Part shown: positions 29,510 through 39,012 of the stretch, piece after piece
Position numbering within the stretch: position 1 is the first letter of the stretch
How the letters are laid out: each line of letters starts with the position of its first letter
Origin: Acidobacteriota bacterium
GTDB lineage: Bacteria; Acidobacteriota; Blastocatellia; RBC074
Assembly: GCA_016196035.1 (NCBI GenBank)
Contig: JACPYM010000002.1
Location: 124,001 to 188,000 of the forward strand
Direction of reading: 5' to 3'
Length of the DNA: 64,000 nt
Program-made: the position numbers and the translations under genes
Notes under the pieces: model-generated
Databases searched by the model: none
What the model was told of the DNA's origin: nothing
The model's input: the letters and a program-made list of their open reading frames with translations, nothing else

Positions 29510-31222
29510 TTAATTTCCCGAATACTGCGCGGGCAACGGTTTGTCCACTTTCACACGCGCGCCCCGATTCGCCAGTTCCCACAGCGTGGCATAAACGGTG
29601 CGCGTGACTTTTTCCATCTTACCGAAATCAATCTTCTCAACTTGATCGCTCACCTTATGGTAATCCTCGTTGATGCCATCAAAATAAAAGATGATCGGGA
29701 TGCCTTTGCGGGCGTAATTGAAATGGTCGCTGCGATAAAACAGCCGCTGCGGATCATTCGGCTCGTCATACATATAATTGAATTTGAGCTTGAGGTAAGA
29801 GTCGTTGACGGCTTCACTGAGCGCGCCTAATTCGCTGCTCATCATCTTGGAACCGATGACGTAGATTTCATCTTCCAGCGTGACACGATCACGCTTTTTG
29901 CTATCAACCTCTTTAGCACTGCGGCCAATCATATCTATGTTGAGTTGCGTGGCGATTTGATTGAGGGGCACCGGCGGATTGTTGGTGACGTATTCCGAAC
30001 CCCAGAGTCCTTTTTCTTCGCCCGCGTGCCAAACTAGCAGGACTGAACGTTTCGGACGCGGAGCCTTGGCCAGGGCTTCGGCAATGGCCAGCACTGCCGT
30101 GGTGCCCGAACCGTCATCGTCAGCGCCATTCGACAAGCGGTCATCGTTGCCGAGCACACCGGCTGATTCCAAAAACAGTTTGTAGCGTGACCAGCCATCG
30201 GTCTTGCCTTCATCGGATTTGGGCCGCACGCCGACGTGGTCGTAATGCGCGCCGACGGCGATGTATTCATTTTTCAGGATCGGATCGCTGCCTTCCCAAA
30301 TGGCCACGACGTTCTGGGTCGGCAGGGCGTCCAGCTTGCCCAGCACGCTCAAGCTGAGTTGCTTGTCGCTGTTGAGCGCAAAGCCAGGGGAGTATTCATT
30401 GGTCGCCGCCTGTTTCAAGATGGCTGCGCCATCCGTGGCTTCGCCTTGAAAGATAGCTGTCAATAACTTTGCCGAAGCCGTCACCGTGGGCAGCCCGTTC
30501 GGATCTTGCGCGCTGCCGAGCGTGGCGCGTCCGCCGCCTTGGGCTGAACGAGCCAACATTTCCCAGCGGCCCAGCACCGTCGGATTGGGCACCAGCACCA
30601 GCCCTTTCGCCCCGTGCGTGCGGGCATAGTTGGCGGCGGTGTCGTAATCCTCGCCCAGCTTGCCTTTCAGATCGCCGGGCTGCACGCCTTTGGGATAGCC
30701 TTCGGCAACGACCACGATTTTGTCTTTCACGTCCAGCCCGGCGTAGGGGTTGACGTTTTTGGCTTTGACCAAATAGCCGTGGCTTACATACACCAATTGG
30801 CCTTTGGCCGTGCCCTGCACCGCGCGCGGGATGAAGTCTTCGCCGAGTTTGAAGCTCTGCCCGCCCAATTCAACTTTGGTTTGGCTGCCATCCAACTGGC
30901 CGCGCTGCAAGGTGAAGCCTTGAAAGAACGTGCCGTTGTCGCCGGCGGGTTTGAAACCCCAGCGCGACAGATTGAACGCCAGGAACTTCGCCGCGACGTT
31001 CAAACCGCGCGACGGCGTGTCGCGGCCTTCCAATTCATCAGCGGCGATGAAGGTCAGGATTTCGCGCATCTGCTGGGCGGTGATCGTTTCGATACCGGCA
31101 GGCGCACCCGTCGTTTTAACAGACGCCGCTGCTTTGTTGTCTTTGCGCTGCGCGTGGGACAGCGGTTGCAACGTCAGACAAGCCAGCAATACTGACAAAC
31201 CGAATAGACTAACTCTTCTCAC
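29510..31222 (-). CDS. Secreted M28-family zinc aminopeptidase
   Basis: This 570-residue protein starts at GTG 31222, just after a GGAGG site, which places a signal peptide (RRVSLFGLSVLLACL to LSHA) at the very N-terminus. A PA-type insert follows (about 160-300). The M28 peptidase domain has paired zinc ligands in GAHYDHVG, GADDDGSGT, HAGEEKGLWG, NIDMIGR and YRSDHFNYA. It should cleave N-terminal residues from peptides outside the cytoplasm. It lies downstream of zapA on the same strand, with about 125 bp between them. Confidence 0.9.
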   Translation of the reverse strand: MRRVSLFGLSVLLACLTLQPLSHAQRKDNKAAASVKTTGAPAGIETITAQQMREILTFIAADELEGRDTPSRGLNVAAKFLAFNLSRWGFKPAGDNGTFFQGFTLQRGQLDGSQTKVELGGQSFKLGEDFIPRAVQGTAKGQLVYVSHGYLVKAKNVNPYAGLDVKDKIVVVAEGYPKGVQPGDLKGKLGEDYDTAANYARTHGAKGLVLVPNPTVLGRWEMLARSAQGGGRATLGSAQDPNGLPTVTASAKLLTAIFQGEATDGAAILKQAATNEYSPGFALNSDKQLSLSVLGKLDALPTQNVVAIWEGSDPILKNEYIAVGAHYDHVGVRPKSDEGKTDGWSRYKLFLESAGVLGNDDRLSNGADDDGSGTTAVLAIAEALAKAPRPKRSVLLVWHAGEEKGLWGSEYVTNNPPVPLNQIATQLNIDMIGRSAKEVDSKKRDRVTLEDEIYVIGSKMMSSELGALSEAVNDSYLKLKFNYMYDEPNDPQRLFYRSDHFNYARKGIPIIFYFDGINEDYHKVSDQVEKIDFGKMEKVTRTVYATLWELANRGARVKVDKPLPAQYSGN

Positions 31223-31348
31223 ATTTCCTCCAATAGTTGGCAATAATTGGGCGCTCAGTCCCTGTTGACAGTCTGGCAGGAGATCAGGCCAGCGGGTATT
31301 TATGAAACTATGCCAGGATTGCTTGCGTGCTGCTACGGGCAGAAACAC

Positions 31349-31663
31349 TCAGCGCTGATTTTTCAACGCCTGGTCGAGCACATCGGCGCATTCGGCGCTG
31401 CGCTCGGCAATGCGGCGGTTCAAGGCTTCGTAACGCTCATTCGCCTTGTCCAACTCATCCGCGATATGCAGTGCAGCCAGGATGGCAATTTTCAAGGAAT
31501 CAGCCGTCGCCGCGCTACGCGCGATGTCGCGCATGTGCTGATCCACCTTGGCGGCCAGCGCCTGCGTGCGGTGCACTTCGCCATCTTCAGGGCGAATCAG
31601 ATAGCTTTGGCCGAAGATTTCAACCTTGACCGGGTGACGCGGATTCAATTCATTACTCGCCAT
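31349..31663 (-). CDS. zapA: Cell division protein ZapA
   Basis: This 104-residue ZapA-family protein begins [15 protein letters not shown], then has VDQHMRDIA and a long C-terminal coiled coil ([20 protein letters not shown]). ZapA binds FtsZ filaments and stabilises the division ring. ATG 31663 is preferred: GAAAGG lies six bases upstream, whereas the in-frame ATG 31669 overlaps that site. Its place downstream of pheT and a ZapB-like gene matches the common pheST-zapA order. Confidence 0.9.
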   Translation of the reverse strand: MASNELNPRHPVKVEIFGQSYLIRPEDGEVHRTQALAAKVDQHMRDIARSAATADSLKIAILAALHIADELDKANERYEALNRRIAERSAECADVLDQALKNQR

Positions 31664-31677
31664 CTGCATCCTTTCAA

Positions 31678-31780
31678 GAAAGTCCTGAGAAGTCCTGAGA
31701 AGTCTTGAGTGACAACAATCATTCTTTCGACGCAAGGGGAGCGACTTTTCAGGACTTCGCTGGACTTCCCCAGACTTACT
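31678..31780. repeat. Imperfect inverted repeat between zapA and the zapB-like gene
   Basis: Direct AAGTCCTGAG units on the left (31678-31710) face complementary CAGGACTT/GGACTTCC units on the right (31743-31780). The right arm touches the stop codon of the zapB-like gene. A stem of about 30 bp with mismatches can form. Confidence 0.7.
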
Positions 31781-32052
31781 CACCGCTTCATCTCGTTTTC
31801 CATTTCCAGCACCGCCACGGCATCGAGCATCGCTTCGACTTTCAACCGCAGCGAATCGCGCTCGGCTAAGAGCTTCTGCAACTGTCCTTCCGCGCGTTCT
31901 TTCTCGCCAATCAATTTCGCCATCTCGGCGCGCATCAAAACGTTGTCGCGTTCGAGTTGCTCTTTCTCCATGCGCAACCGGCAGCACAATTCGACCGTGC
32001 GATAGATTTTGTCTTCCAAATGCGAAAACTTCTCCATTCCAGCGGTGGTCAT
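31780..32052 (-). CDS. Short coiled-coil protein, ZapB-like
   Basis: This 90-residue protein is almost wholly predicted coiled coil, with heptads through [25 protein letters not shown] and [19 protein letters not shown]. It resembles small division-associated ZapB-type proteins and often lies between pheT and zapA. ATG 32052 is preferred, with GGAG about ten bases upstream. Longer in-frame starts run into intergenic sequence. Assignment rests on composition and context, because coiled coils give weak homology signals. Confidence 0.7.
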   Translation of the reverse strand: MTTAGMEKFSHLEDKIYRTVELCCRLRMEKEQLERDNVLMRAEMAKLIGEKERAEGQLQKLLAERDSLRLKVEAMLDAVAVLEMENEMKR

Positions 32053-32144
32053 CTTTGTGAAGCTCCCGATTGATTGCGGATTGCGGATTGTTGAATCTCC
32101 AATTTCAAATCCCGGCGGCATAACTCAAAATCCACACACTGCCC

Positions 32145-34253
32145 TCATCTGATTTCTGCGCCAAACGTCTCGCGCAACACCTGCACCACGCGTTCGTGCG
32201 CGGCATTCACTTCTTCGTCCGTCAAGGTGCGGTTGGCCGCGCGGTAACTCAGCGAGAGCGCCAGCGAATGTTTGCCCGCCGGCAATTCCTTGCCCGCATA
32301 CAAATCAAACAGGCGCACGCCGGTCAATTCAGGAATTTGCAACGCGTGAATCGCCGCTTGCAGCGCGGCAAAATTCACCGTGGTATCTATCAACAACGCC
32401 ACGTCGCGTTGGGCCTGCGGGAACTTCGGCAAGGGACGATAGCGCGCTTCGGTGCGTTCGCTGGCGAGGAACGCGCCGAAATCCAGTTCCGCCACGAAGA
32501 CCGGTTGTTTGAATTTGTACCTCGTTGCAATGCGCGGATGAAGCTGGCCCACGCGCCCGAGCGTGTGACCGGCGTGCATTATTAGGGCAGCGCGCCCGGT
32601 ATGCAAATATCCGGGCGATTTGGCCGCGCTCTCTACCGACGCGAATTCCAGACTCTGAATTGACAGCACCTCGGCCAATGTTTCGAGCACGCCTTTCACG
32701 TCGTAAAAATCCAACCGCCCTCCGGTTGGCAAAGCGGACGCCTGCCAATCATCGGCATTGCGCACACCCGTCGCCACCAGGGCCAGTTTCTCTGCTTCGA
32801 TAGGCCGTTCAGCATCTGCATGGGCAAAGCATTTGCCAAACTCAAACAGCCGCACGTTGCGCGTGCCTTGATTGAAATTGCGGGCCAATGCTTCCAGCAA
32901 ACCGCCCAGTAAATTCGTGCGCATCTGCGCTAACTCGACATCAATCGGATTGCTCAAGCCCACGCGCCCAGTTTCGCTGATCTCGCTGAACAGCGCGTCA
33001 TTCGCCGCATTCACAAAACTGAAACTCACCGCCTCGTGATAGCCCGCCGCCGTCAACGCCTGCCGCACGCCGCGCCGTTCGCGTTCGCCCGGCAAGAGCG
33101 AACCCGCACCCGCGCTGCCCGGTAAGGTCGTTTGCAATTTATCGTAACCCTCGATGCGCGCGACCTCTTCGATCAGGTCTTCTTCGATCTTGATGTCAAT
33201 GCGCCACGGCGGCGCAACTGTCGTCAGCGCTTGCGCGGCTTCATCAACTTCCGCAGGCATGCCCAACGCGCCCAAAATGCGCGCCGCCGTGTTCAATTCG
33301 ACATCCAACCCGGTCAACGCCTGATAGCGCGCGCGCCGGAACGGAATCGGCTGTCGCGCAGCGTGAATCGCGTCTCTGCCCTCTTGCCTGCCCGGATAAA
33401 TGTCCAGCAATTCATCCGAAATCACCCCGCCCGCAAGCTCTGCAATCAACGCTGCCGCGCGGTCGGACGCTATCGCCGCAATTTCAGGATCAGTGCCGCG
33501 CTCAAAGCGATAAGACGCCTCGGTCGCCAAACCCAGCGCTTTGGATGTCGCGCGAATCTGCGCGGGGGTGAAGTAGGCGGCTTCGAGCAACACATCCACA
33601 GTTTTGTCGGTAATGCCTGAATCCTCGCCGCCCTTGATGCCGCCCAACGCCACCGGACGCTCGGCATCGGCAATCACCAGCATCGCACTGGTCAGCGTGC
33701 GCTCTTCTTTATCGAGCGTGACGATCTTTTCGCCCTCGCTCGCCCGGCGCACGATGAGGCGTTGGCCGCGCAGCATATCGAAATCAAAGGCATGCAGCGG
33801 CTGCCCCAACTCCAGCATCACGTAATTGGTGATGTCGGCCACGTTATTCACGCTGCGCTGCCCCATTACTTCCAACCGCTTGACCAGCCAATCCGGCGAA
33901 GGGCCAATCTTCACACCCTTGATCAAGCGGGCCGTATAACGCGGGCACAACTCCGGCGCGGTGATTTTCACTGAGGTCAAGGCAGCCGTGTTAAGCGATT
34001 CATCCCCCCGCCCCCCCGTCGCCACGTCTTTCTTTAACGGTGCATCCAAAATCGCCGCGACCTCGCGCGCCACACCCAAATGCGACAGACAATCGGGTCG
34101 GTTCGATGTCAGGTCAATTTCCAGCACTGCATCGCCGCCGTGTTCTTCAACGGCATCCACCGCCAACCCCACCATCGTCAACCGCTCAGCCAATTGGCGT
34201 GGCGGGATAGCGATGTCCACGAATTCTTTGAGCCAGTTGTAGCTAATTTTCAT
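32145..34253 (-). CDS. pheT: Phenylalanyl-tRNA synthetase beta subunit
   Basis: This 702-residue PheT has the opening [14 protein letters not shown]. It lacks the EMAP/tRNA-binding insert found in about 800-residue versions, so it is the shorter bacterial form. Visible landmarks include the B3/B4 domain ([39 protein letters not shown]), the B5 domain near 290-400, and the C-terminal anticodon-binding FDX-ACB domain ending in [15 protein letters not shown]. With PheS it charges tRNA-Phe. It is detached from pheS by a 1.5-kb insert. Its start overlaps the upstream small membrane-protein gene by 11 bp. Confidence 0.95.
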   Translation of the reverse strand: MKISYNWLKEFVDIAIPPRQLAERLTMVGLAVDAVEEHGGDAVLEIDLTSNRPDCLSHLGVAREVAAILDAPLKKDVATGGRGDESLNTAALTSVKITAPELCPRYTARLIKGVKIGPSPDWLVKRLEVMGQRSVNNVADITNYVMLELGQPLHAFDFDMLRGQRLIVRRASEGEKIVTLDKEERTLTSAMLVIADAERPVALGGIKGGEDSGITDKTVDVLLEAAYFTPAQIRATSKALGLATEASYRFERGTDPEIAAIASDRAAALIAELAGGVISDELLDIYPGRQEGRDAIHAARQPIPFRRARYQALTGLDVELNTAARILGALGMPAEVDEAAQALTTVAPPWRIDIKIEEDLIEEVARIEGYDKLQTTLPGSAGAGSLLPGERERRGVRQALTAAGYHEAVSFSFVNAANDALFSEISETGRVGLSNPIDVELAQMRTNLLGGLLEALARNFNQGTRNVRLFEFGKCFAHADAERPIEAEKLALVATGVRNADDWQASALPTGGRLDFYDVKGVLETLAEVLSIQSLEFASVESAAKSPGYLHTGRAALIMHAGHTLGRVGQLHPRIATRYKFKQPVFVAELDFGAFLASERTEARYRPLPKFPQAQRDVALLIDTTVNFAALQAAIHALQIPELTGVRLFDLYAGKELPAGKHSLALSLSYRAANRTLTDEEVNAAHERVVQVLRETFGAEIR

Positions 34254-34545
34254 TTGTGTAAATTTCAGGCCAAGCTTGCTTGGCTTGCTTGTGAACGTAG
34301 CCCTTGAGGACTGACGACAAAAGTAAGATCAGGACGAACCCACTGAACAACAACGCGAATTCGAGCAGCGCCTCGGCTTTATGCGCCGCCTTCCAGGCAC
34401 TCAGCAGCACGGGGGTAAGCACGGCACCCAGCAAGCCGATGTAATAGCCCTTATCCCCAAGTTGCCAAAGCCAGCCAAGCTGACGGCTCCGCGCTCTGAT
34501 CTGTGCATATTGCGGATAATCAAGTGACACTGCGCCAGACCTCAT
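34243..34545 (-). CDS. Small membrane protein inserted before pheT
   Basis: This 100-residue protein has two hydrophobic spans ([18 protein letters not shown] and [20 protein letters not shown]) and a basic C-terminal tail, [12 protein letters not shown]. It overlaps the start of pheT by 11 bp, which suggests coupling. No family is recognised. It belongs to the insert that separates pheS from pheT. Confidence 0.65.
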   Translation of the reverse strand: MRSGAVSLDYPQYAQIRARSRQLGWLWQLGDKGYYIGLLGAVLTPVLLSAWKAAHKAEALLEFALLFSGFVLILLLSSVLKGYVHKQAKQAWPEIYTNEN

Positions 34546-34563
34546 CTGTATTTGGTGCGTCGT

Positions 34564-35004
34564 TCAGCCCAAAATCTGCCGCAAATGCATCTGCAAGTGC
34601 CGCACGTAATCTTCGACCAGAAAACCCAACGTTACTGGTTCGCCCCCGCCAATTCGCACCGTCCGCGCCAAGTTCTCAGCGGGCATCAATGCCGTGACCC
34701 GCGCTAAGTGCTCGTTGTAGCACTTCCAGAACAGCAACAACTCCGCCCAGGCCGTCTGCTGGTAACCTTGCACAACCACCCAGCGTTCCTGCTCGTAGCC
34801 CGGCAACTCCAGGTCGTCGTAAAACTGCCCGCGCACGAAGCGCTGATGGTTGTTCGAGGCCGAATCAATCAGATGACCGATGATCTCTTTCGGCGACCAT
34901 TTGTCAGACGCAGGTTTGACAGCGCTGTCGTCTTCGCTGATCTGAACGAGGCGGTAGTGACTGTCCGTAATTGTTTGGCGGAATTCTTCCAGCAAGTTGT
35001 GCAT
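34564..35004 (-). CDS. DinB-like four-helix protein
   Basis: This 146-residue protein of the DinB/YfiT-like superfamily has a helix-rich start, KWSPKEIIGHLIDSASNNHQRF with the conserved HLID histidine, and a C-terminal VEDYVRHLQMHLRQIL giving two more histidines. The three histidines typically bind a divalent metal. Such proteins include thiol-dependent transferases and many of unknown function. GAGGTGATCC precedes the ATG. It lies 9 bp downstream of the HEPN gene on the same strand. Confidence 0.85.
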   Translation of the reverse strand: MHNLLEEFRQTITDSHYRLVQISEDDSAVKPASDKWSPKEIIGHLIDSASNNHQRFVRGQFYDDLELPGYEQERWVVVQGYQQTAWAELLLFWKCYNEHLARVTALMPAENLARTVRIGGGEPVTLGFLVEDYVRHLQMHLRQILG

Positions 35005-35013
35005 GGATCACCT

Positions 35014-35400
35014 CTAAACCGGCAAACCGAAGGACTGCCGAATTGTCTTGCGAACGGCCTTGCAATCTTTCAGCGCGTGTTGAGCGTTGAGTTTGCTAGC
35101 GGTCTGTCCCGGATAGCGAGTTGCGACCGAATAAGCATTCAGGCCTGTCAATTCGGGCTGCAAGCCACTCCAGCTTGGTTCGACTGACTGCACCTGGGTC
35201 AGCAACAAAATCAGGTTATGAGTTTTCTGAATCGGCAAGCCTGCTTCTTCAAGCCGTGCTTTGAGATACTTCTCGGCGCATTGCTGCGCGTGAAAACAGA
35301 CGAGGCCATAATTTGGACGTGTGCGGGCGCGCTGCAACCGTTGCGCCGCATCCCAATCGTCTTCGGCGCGCTCGATCCATTCAAGCGATAGGGGCTTCAT
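35014..35400 (-). CDS. HEPN-domain protein of a MNT/HEPN toxin-antitoxin pair
   Basis: This 128-residue HEPN protein has ERAEDDWDAAQRL, then YGLVCFHAQQCAEKYLKA, the hallmark of PF05168-type HEPN domains, and a later SVATRYPGQ. The RNase-type Rx4-6H motif is not clear, since the His lies nine residues after the nearest Arg. Toxicity by RNA cleavage is therefore uncertain. ATG 35400 lies inside the 3' end of the nucleotidyltransferase gene, a 20-bp overlap typical of these pairs. Confidence 0.87.
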   Translation of the reverse strand: MKPLSLEWIERAEDDWDAAQRLQRARTRPNYGLVCFHAQQCAEKYLKARLEEAGLPIQKTHNLILLLTQVQSVEPSWSGLQPELTGLNAYSVATRYPGQTASKLNAQHALKDCKAVRKTIRQSFGLPV

Positions 35401-35725
35401 ACAAGACCTTTCCCCGCTCAATGATTTCGCGCATAAACCGATCGCCCAGGGTCAATCGCTGCTGAACCTGTTCAGGGGTTTTGACCAATAGATCAATCGG
35501 CAGCATCAAATTCAGCTTGCGCAAGATGGTCACAGCCTGTTCCAGCGGGTCGCCGGTAAAATGCATCACGACCAGCAAGTCCAGGTCGGAACCCGGCGTC
35601 GGTTTGCCATACGCCTGTGAACCGAACAGGATGATCCGCTCCGGCTGAAATTCCCGCGCAATCAGCGCGCAGATTTGTTTGAGTTGCGCTTTGACGGTTT
35701 GACTGACTTTGGCTCTGGCGGCCAT
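35381..35725 (-). CDS. MNT-type minimal nucleotidyltransferase (antitoxin)
   Basis: This 114-residue minimal nucleotidyltransferase has the signature GS-x11-DxD, Gly35-Ser36 in [20 protein letters not shown] with Asp48 and Asp50. In characterised MNT/HEPN pairs this enzyme adenylylates and silences the HEPN toxin. It begins 26 bp after the pheS stop and is the first gene of the insert between pheS and pheT. Confidence 0.9.
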   Translation of the reverse strand: MAARAKVSQTVKAQLKQICALIAREFQPERIILFGSQAYGKPTPGSDLDLLVVMHFTGDPLEQAVTILRKLNLMLPIDLLVKTPEQVQQRLTLGDRFMREIIERGKVLYEAPIA

Positions 35726-35751
35726 TGCATTCGCTCCTTTCAGCTACGGCT

Positions 35752-36798
35752 TCAACTAAACTGCTCCAAAAACCGCACATCATTCTCATACAACAACCGA
35801 ATGTCATCCAGCCCGTACATCAGCGCGCACAACCGATCCAGCCCCAACCCGAAGGCGAAACCGGAGAACTCCTGCGGATCAATGCCGACGCCGCGCAGCA
35901 CATTCGGATGCACCATCCCTGACCCGCCCATCTCGATCCAACCGGATTGTTTGCAGACGCGGCAGCCACTGCCGTGGCATTTGAAGCAGGTGTAATCAAT
36001 CTCTGCGCCCGGTTCGACAAAGGGAAAGTACGACGGGCGGAAGCGCGTTTTGGTGTCCGGCCCGAACAGGCGGCGCACGAACTCTTCGACCGTGCCTTTC
36101 AAATCGCCGAGCGTGATGCCGCGATCCACGAGCAGCCCTTCGACCTGATAGAACATCGGGTTGTGCGTAGCGTCGGGCGTATCGCGACGGAACACGCGGC
36201 CGGGCGCGGCGATGCGCAGGGGCGGGCCTTTCGCTTGGCGCTTTTGCATGGCGTGAATCTGCATCGTCGAAGTCTGCGACCGCAGCGAGAGCCGTTCGCC
36301 GTGTTCGCCCGCCAGATAGAAGGTGTCTTGCGGGCTGCGCGCCGGATGATTGGCCGGGATGTTGAGCGCCTCGAAGTTATAAAACGCGGTCTCAATCTCC
36401 GGCCCGTCTTCGATCTCGTAGCCCATCGAGACAAAGATGTCTTCGATACGCTGGCGCAAGAGCGTAATCGGATGCAGATGCCCGGCGGCAATGCGGCGGC
36501 CCGGCAAGGTCACGTCAATGCGCTCTTTGATCAACTGTTCGGCTTCGCGCTGGGCGGCGAACTGGGCGAGCAGTTTTTCGATGTCGGCCTCGACCGCATC
36601 TTTCAATTCGTTGAGTTGCGCGCCGAAAGTCTTGCGCTCTTCGGGCGCAAGCTTGCCGAGCGTTTTCATTTCGGCGGTGATGCGGCCCGCTTTGCGCCCG
36701 ACCCAACGGTCGCGCAAGGCGGCGGCGCTCGCTTCAGCGGTTACGGCCTGCAACTCTTGTTGGAATTCGGCGCGGAGTTGTGCGAGACGATCTGACAT
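35752..36798 (-). CDS. pheS: Phenylalanyl-tRNA synthetase alpha subunit
   Basis: This 348-residue protein, of normal length, has an N-terminal coiled coil that contacts tRNA (about 1-85). Class II motifs follow: [21 protein letters not shown], then [18 protein letters not shown] (motif 2 region) and [22 protein letters not shown] (motif 3). An inserted [17 protein letters not shown] zinc-knuckle-like segment (four Cys, near residue 275) is seen in some bacterial PheS. Together with PheT it charges tRNA-Phe. About 195 bp separate it from rplT. Confidence 0.95.
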   Translation of the reverse strand: MSDRLAQLRAEFQQELQAVTAEASAAALRDRWVGRKAGRITAEMKTLGKLAPEERKTFGAQLNELKDAVEADIEKLLAQFAAQREAEQLIKERIDVTLPGRRIAAGHLHPITLLRQRIEDIFVSMGYEIEDGPEIETAFYNFEALNIPANHPARSPQDTFYLAGEHGERLSLRSQTSTMQIHAMQKRQAKGPPLRIAAPGRVFRRDTPDATHNPMFYQVEGLLVDRGITLGDLKGTVEEFVRRLFGPDTKTRFRPSYFPFVEPGAEIDYTCFKCHGSGCRVCKQSGWIEMGGSGMVHPNVLRGVGIDPQEFSGFAFGLGLDRLCALMYGLDDIRLLYENDVRFLEQFS

Positions 36799-36923
36799 AG
36801 GTTTTTGCAGTGAATGCGTGCCCGTCGCCTGACCGTGAGGGAGGCGGCAAATTTCAAATTCGCAATTTGAAATGGGAGATTACAACCTCCTTCAGGGTCG
36901 GGCTTCTGACACGTACTAAACAA

Positions 36924-36967
36924 ATACCCAGGGCTGCGGTCAGCGCGCCGCGCGAAGCCCTGGGTAT
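36924..36967 (-). terminator. Strong hairpin after rplT, possible terminator or attenuator
   Basis: The arms ATACCCAGGGCT and AGCCCTGGGTAT (36924-36967) form a perfect 12-bp stem with a GC-rich loop just downstream of the rplT stop on the minus strand. No long T-run follows, so it may attenuate read-through into pheS rather than end transcription fully. Confidence 0.6.
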
Positions 36968-36994
36968 CACGAATTCAACTCGGCGGCGTGCCGC

Positions 36995-37999
36995 TTAGTG
37001 GCTAATCACGCGCGGCAATTCCTTGGCCTGCGCGACCCAATTTTCGACTTCCTCGACGGCCGGGACAGCTTCGACCAGGTTCTGCGCGGCGTTGGTCTCG
37101 GTTAGCTTGGCGTGCAGATTGGCGGGCACGCGCGCCGCCAATTCGACGACTGTGTCCACGCCGGCGGCTTCGAGCAGATTCGCCAGTTGTTCCGTGATGC
37201 CGTTGACGCGGCAAAACAGGTCGGCCTGATTGACCCAGCGCAAGACGCTCTTTTCTTCGACACCAGCTTTGGCGGCGAGGGCGGCGCGCCCACTCTTGCT
37301 CGCGCCTTTTTCGAGCAATTCAGTGCACTGCCAGATGCCGCTGGCGTTCAGCTTCTGATCGTCGTCGGCAGTCAGGTCAGCGATGCGTTGCAGATCGGAC
37401 AGCCGTCCTGTATCCACACCTTCTTCCGCACCTGCCGCGACTTCAGCCTCAGGCGCCGCCGCTGCTTCAGCCACTTCCACTGCCGCTGCTTCAACAGGCG
37501 CTGCTGCTGCTTCAGCCACTGGCACAGCTTCCACCGGTGCTGCTTCCGGTTGCGGCGCGGGTGCCGCCTTTGCCGCAGGCGCGCTGGGTGCGGGCGCGGC
37601 AGTGGCTGCCGTGCGGGCAACTTTCACGGGCTGTCCGTCACCCTTGGTCAAGGCCTGTTTCGCTTGCGCCGCCAGATCGGCAAACGCTGCCGGTTGGTTG
37701 ACGGCTAGGTCGGCCAGAATCTTGCGATCCAATTCGATCTCAGCCAGTTTCAGCCCGTGCATGAATTGGCTGTAGTTCAACCCATTCAAGCGCGCCGCCG
37801 CGCCGATGCGAATGATCCAGAGCGAGCGATAGTCGCGCTTCTTGATCTTGCGTCCGACATAGGCGAACTTGAGCGCGCGTTGCACTGATTCGCGCATCGA
37901 ACGATACAGTTTGCTCTTGGTCCCACGATACCCACTCGACAGTTTCTCTAGTTTTTTGCGCTTCTCTAGGCGCTTATTTCCGCGTTTTGCGCGAGGCAT
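36995..37999 (-). CDS. rplT: Ribosomal protein L20 fused to a DUF4332-like domain
   Basis: This 334-residue protein compares with about 118 for ordinary bL20. Residues 1-117 are a complete L20 ([20 protein letters not shown] to QAKQAL). An Ala/Pro/Glu linker (about 120-198) leads to a C-terminal domain (about 199-334) resembling DUF4332, a helix-hairpin-helix-like fold ([40 protein letters not shown]). L20 is needed for early 50S assembly. The extra domain might bind nucleic acid at the ribosome surface. GGAGGGG precedes the ATG. The frame is continuous, with no sign of a split gene. Confidence 0.93.
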   Translation of the reverse strand: MPRAKRGNKRLEKRKKLEKLSSGYRGTKSKLYRSMRESVQRALKFAYVGRKIKKRDYRSLWIIRIGAAARLNGLNYSQFMHGLKLAEIELDRKILADLAVNQPAAFADLAAQAKQALTKGDGQPVKVARTAATAAPAPSAPAAKAAPAPQPEAAPVEAVPVAEAAAAPVEAAAVEVAEAAAAPEAEVAAGAEEGVDTGRLSDLQRIADLTADDDQKLNASGIWQCTELLEKGASKSGRAALAAKAGVEEKSVLRWVNQADLFCRVNGITEQLANLLEAAGVDTVVELAARVPANLHAKLTETNAAQNLVEAVPAVEEVENWVAQAKELPRVISH

Positions 38000-38073
38000 A
38001 ATCCCCTCCGGTAAAAAAACACAATCTCAAGGTTCCGCACGCTTTTGGTCGCTGGCGGCACCGCCTACACAAC

Positions 38074-38277
38074 TTAGCTGCGCCCATAAGGCAGCATGCG
38101 TTCGACACGCTTTTTATCGCCATCCGAAACCAGCACGTCAATGTCGAGCATGCGTTTCCGCTTAGCGGTCTTCTTGGTCAGGATGTGGCGCGCGTGCGAA
38201 TGTCCACGCTTGATTTTGCCGGTCGCGGTGGTACGAAACCGCTTGGCCGCGCCTTTATGAGTTTTGAGCTTAGGCAT
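38074..38277 (-). CDS. rpmI: Ribosomal protein L35
   Basis: This 67-residue bL35 reads [20 protein letters not shown] and then the basic [16 protein letters not shown], all standard for the family. It lies between infC and rplT as in the conserved infC-rpmI-rplT operon. GGAGGA precedes the ATG. It is a structural component of the large ribosomal subunit. Confidence 0.97.
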   Translation of the reverse strand: MPKLKTHKGAAKRFRTTATGKIKRGHSHARHILTKKTAKRKRMLDIDVLVSDGDKKRVERMLPYGRS

Positions 38278-38307
38278 AAATCCTCCGTTAATGAATAAAT
38301 TGGCAGG

Positions 38308-38967
38308 CTATTGATTGCCGTGTTTCGGCTCGCCTGCCGGACGGTTGTCTGCTTGTTTCTCTGGTTGCCGTTCGGGGCGTTTCTCTTTCGGTTTCTCGTT
38401 GTGCGGTTTGTCCTGCTTTTTGGCGGCGAAGATCGCGGTCATCTGCATGCCTTCGACACGCGGGCGGACTTCAATGATGCCGCTTTCTTTTAAGTCCTGT
38501 TCCAGGCGTTGCAGCAACTGCATACCCAGTTCCTTGTGCGTGATTTCGCGGCCCCGGAAGCGGACGGTCGCCTTGACCTTGTTCCCTTCCTGCAAAATCT
38601 CTTTGGCATGCTTCATCTTGAAGTTGTAGTCGTGATCGTCGGTCGCGGGACGGAACTTGATCTCCTTGACCTCGATGACGACCTGCTTGCGCTTGGCCTC
38701 GTGCGCGCGCTTCTTCTGCTCGTATTGGTACTTGCCGAAATCAATGATGCGGCACACGGGCGGCTGCGCTTGCGGCGCGACCTCGACCAAATCCAGGTGA
38801 CGCTCACGCGCAATTTTGACCGCTTCTTGCGGCGACATGACTCCGATCATCTCGCCTTCTTCGTCAATGACACGAACTTCACGAACGCGAATGCGTTCGT
38901 TGATGCGCACGCTGGGGCCGCGATCCCGCCGCTGCCAGCCACCGCCACGATTGAAACCAGTGTTAAT
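38308..38967 (-). CDS. infC: Translation initiation factor IF-3, AUU start codon
   Basis: This 219-residue IF-3 has an N-terminal domain ([20 protein letters not shown], then [23 protein letters not shown]), a basic linker and a C-terminal domain. A charged tail of about 35 residues ([18 protein letters not shown]) follows. The best start is ATT 38967-38965, eight bases after AGGAGG (38980-38975). No ATG is available nearby, and a TTG at 38991 lies upstream of that site. AUU starts on infC are the known basis of IF-3 autoregulation. IF-3 prevents subunit joining and checks the start codon. Confidence 0.93.
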   Translation of the reverse strand: MNTGFNRGGGWQRRDRGPSVRINERIRVREVRVIDEEGEMIGVMSPQEAVKIARERHLDLVEVAPQAQPPVCRIIDFGKYQYEQKKRAHEAKRKQVVIEVKEIKFRPATDDHDYNFKMKHAKEILQEGNKVKATVRFRGREITHKELGMQLLQRLEQDLKESGIIEVRPRVEGMQMTAIFAAKKQDKPHNEKPKEKRPERQPEKQADNRPAGEPKHGNQ

Positions 38968-39012
38968 AGAAACACCTCCTACGAATTTCAAATCTCAAGT
39001 TTGAGATTTCCG

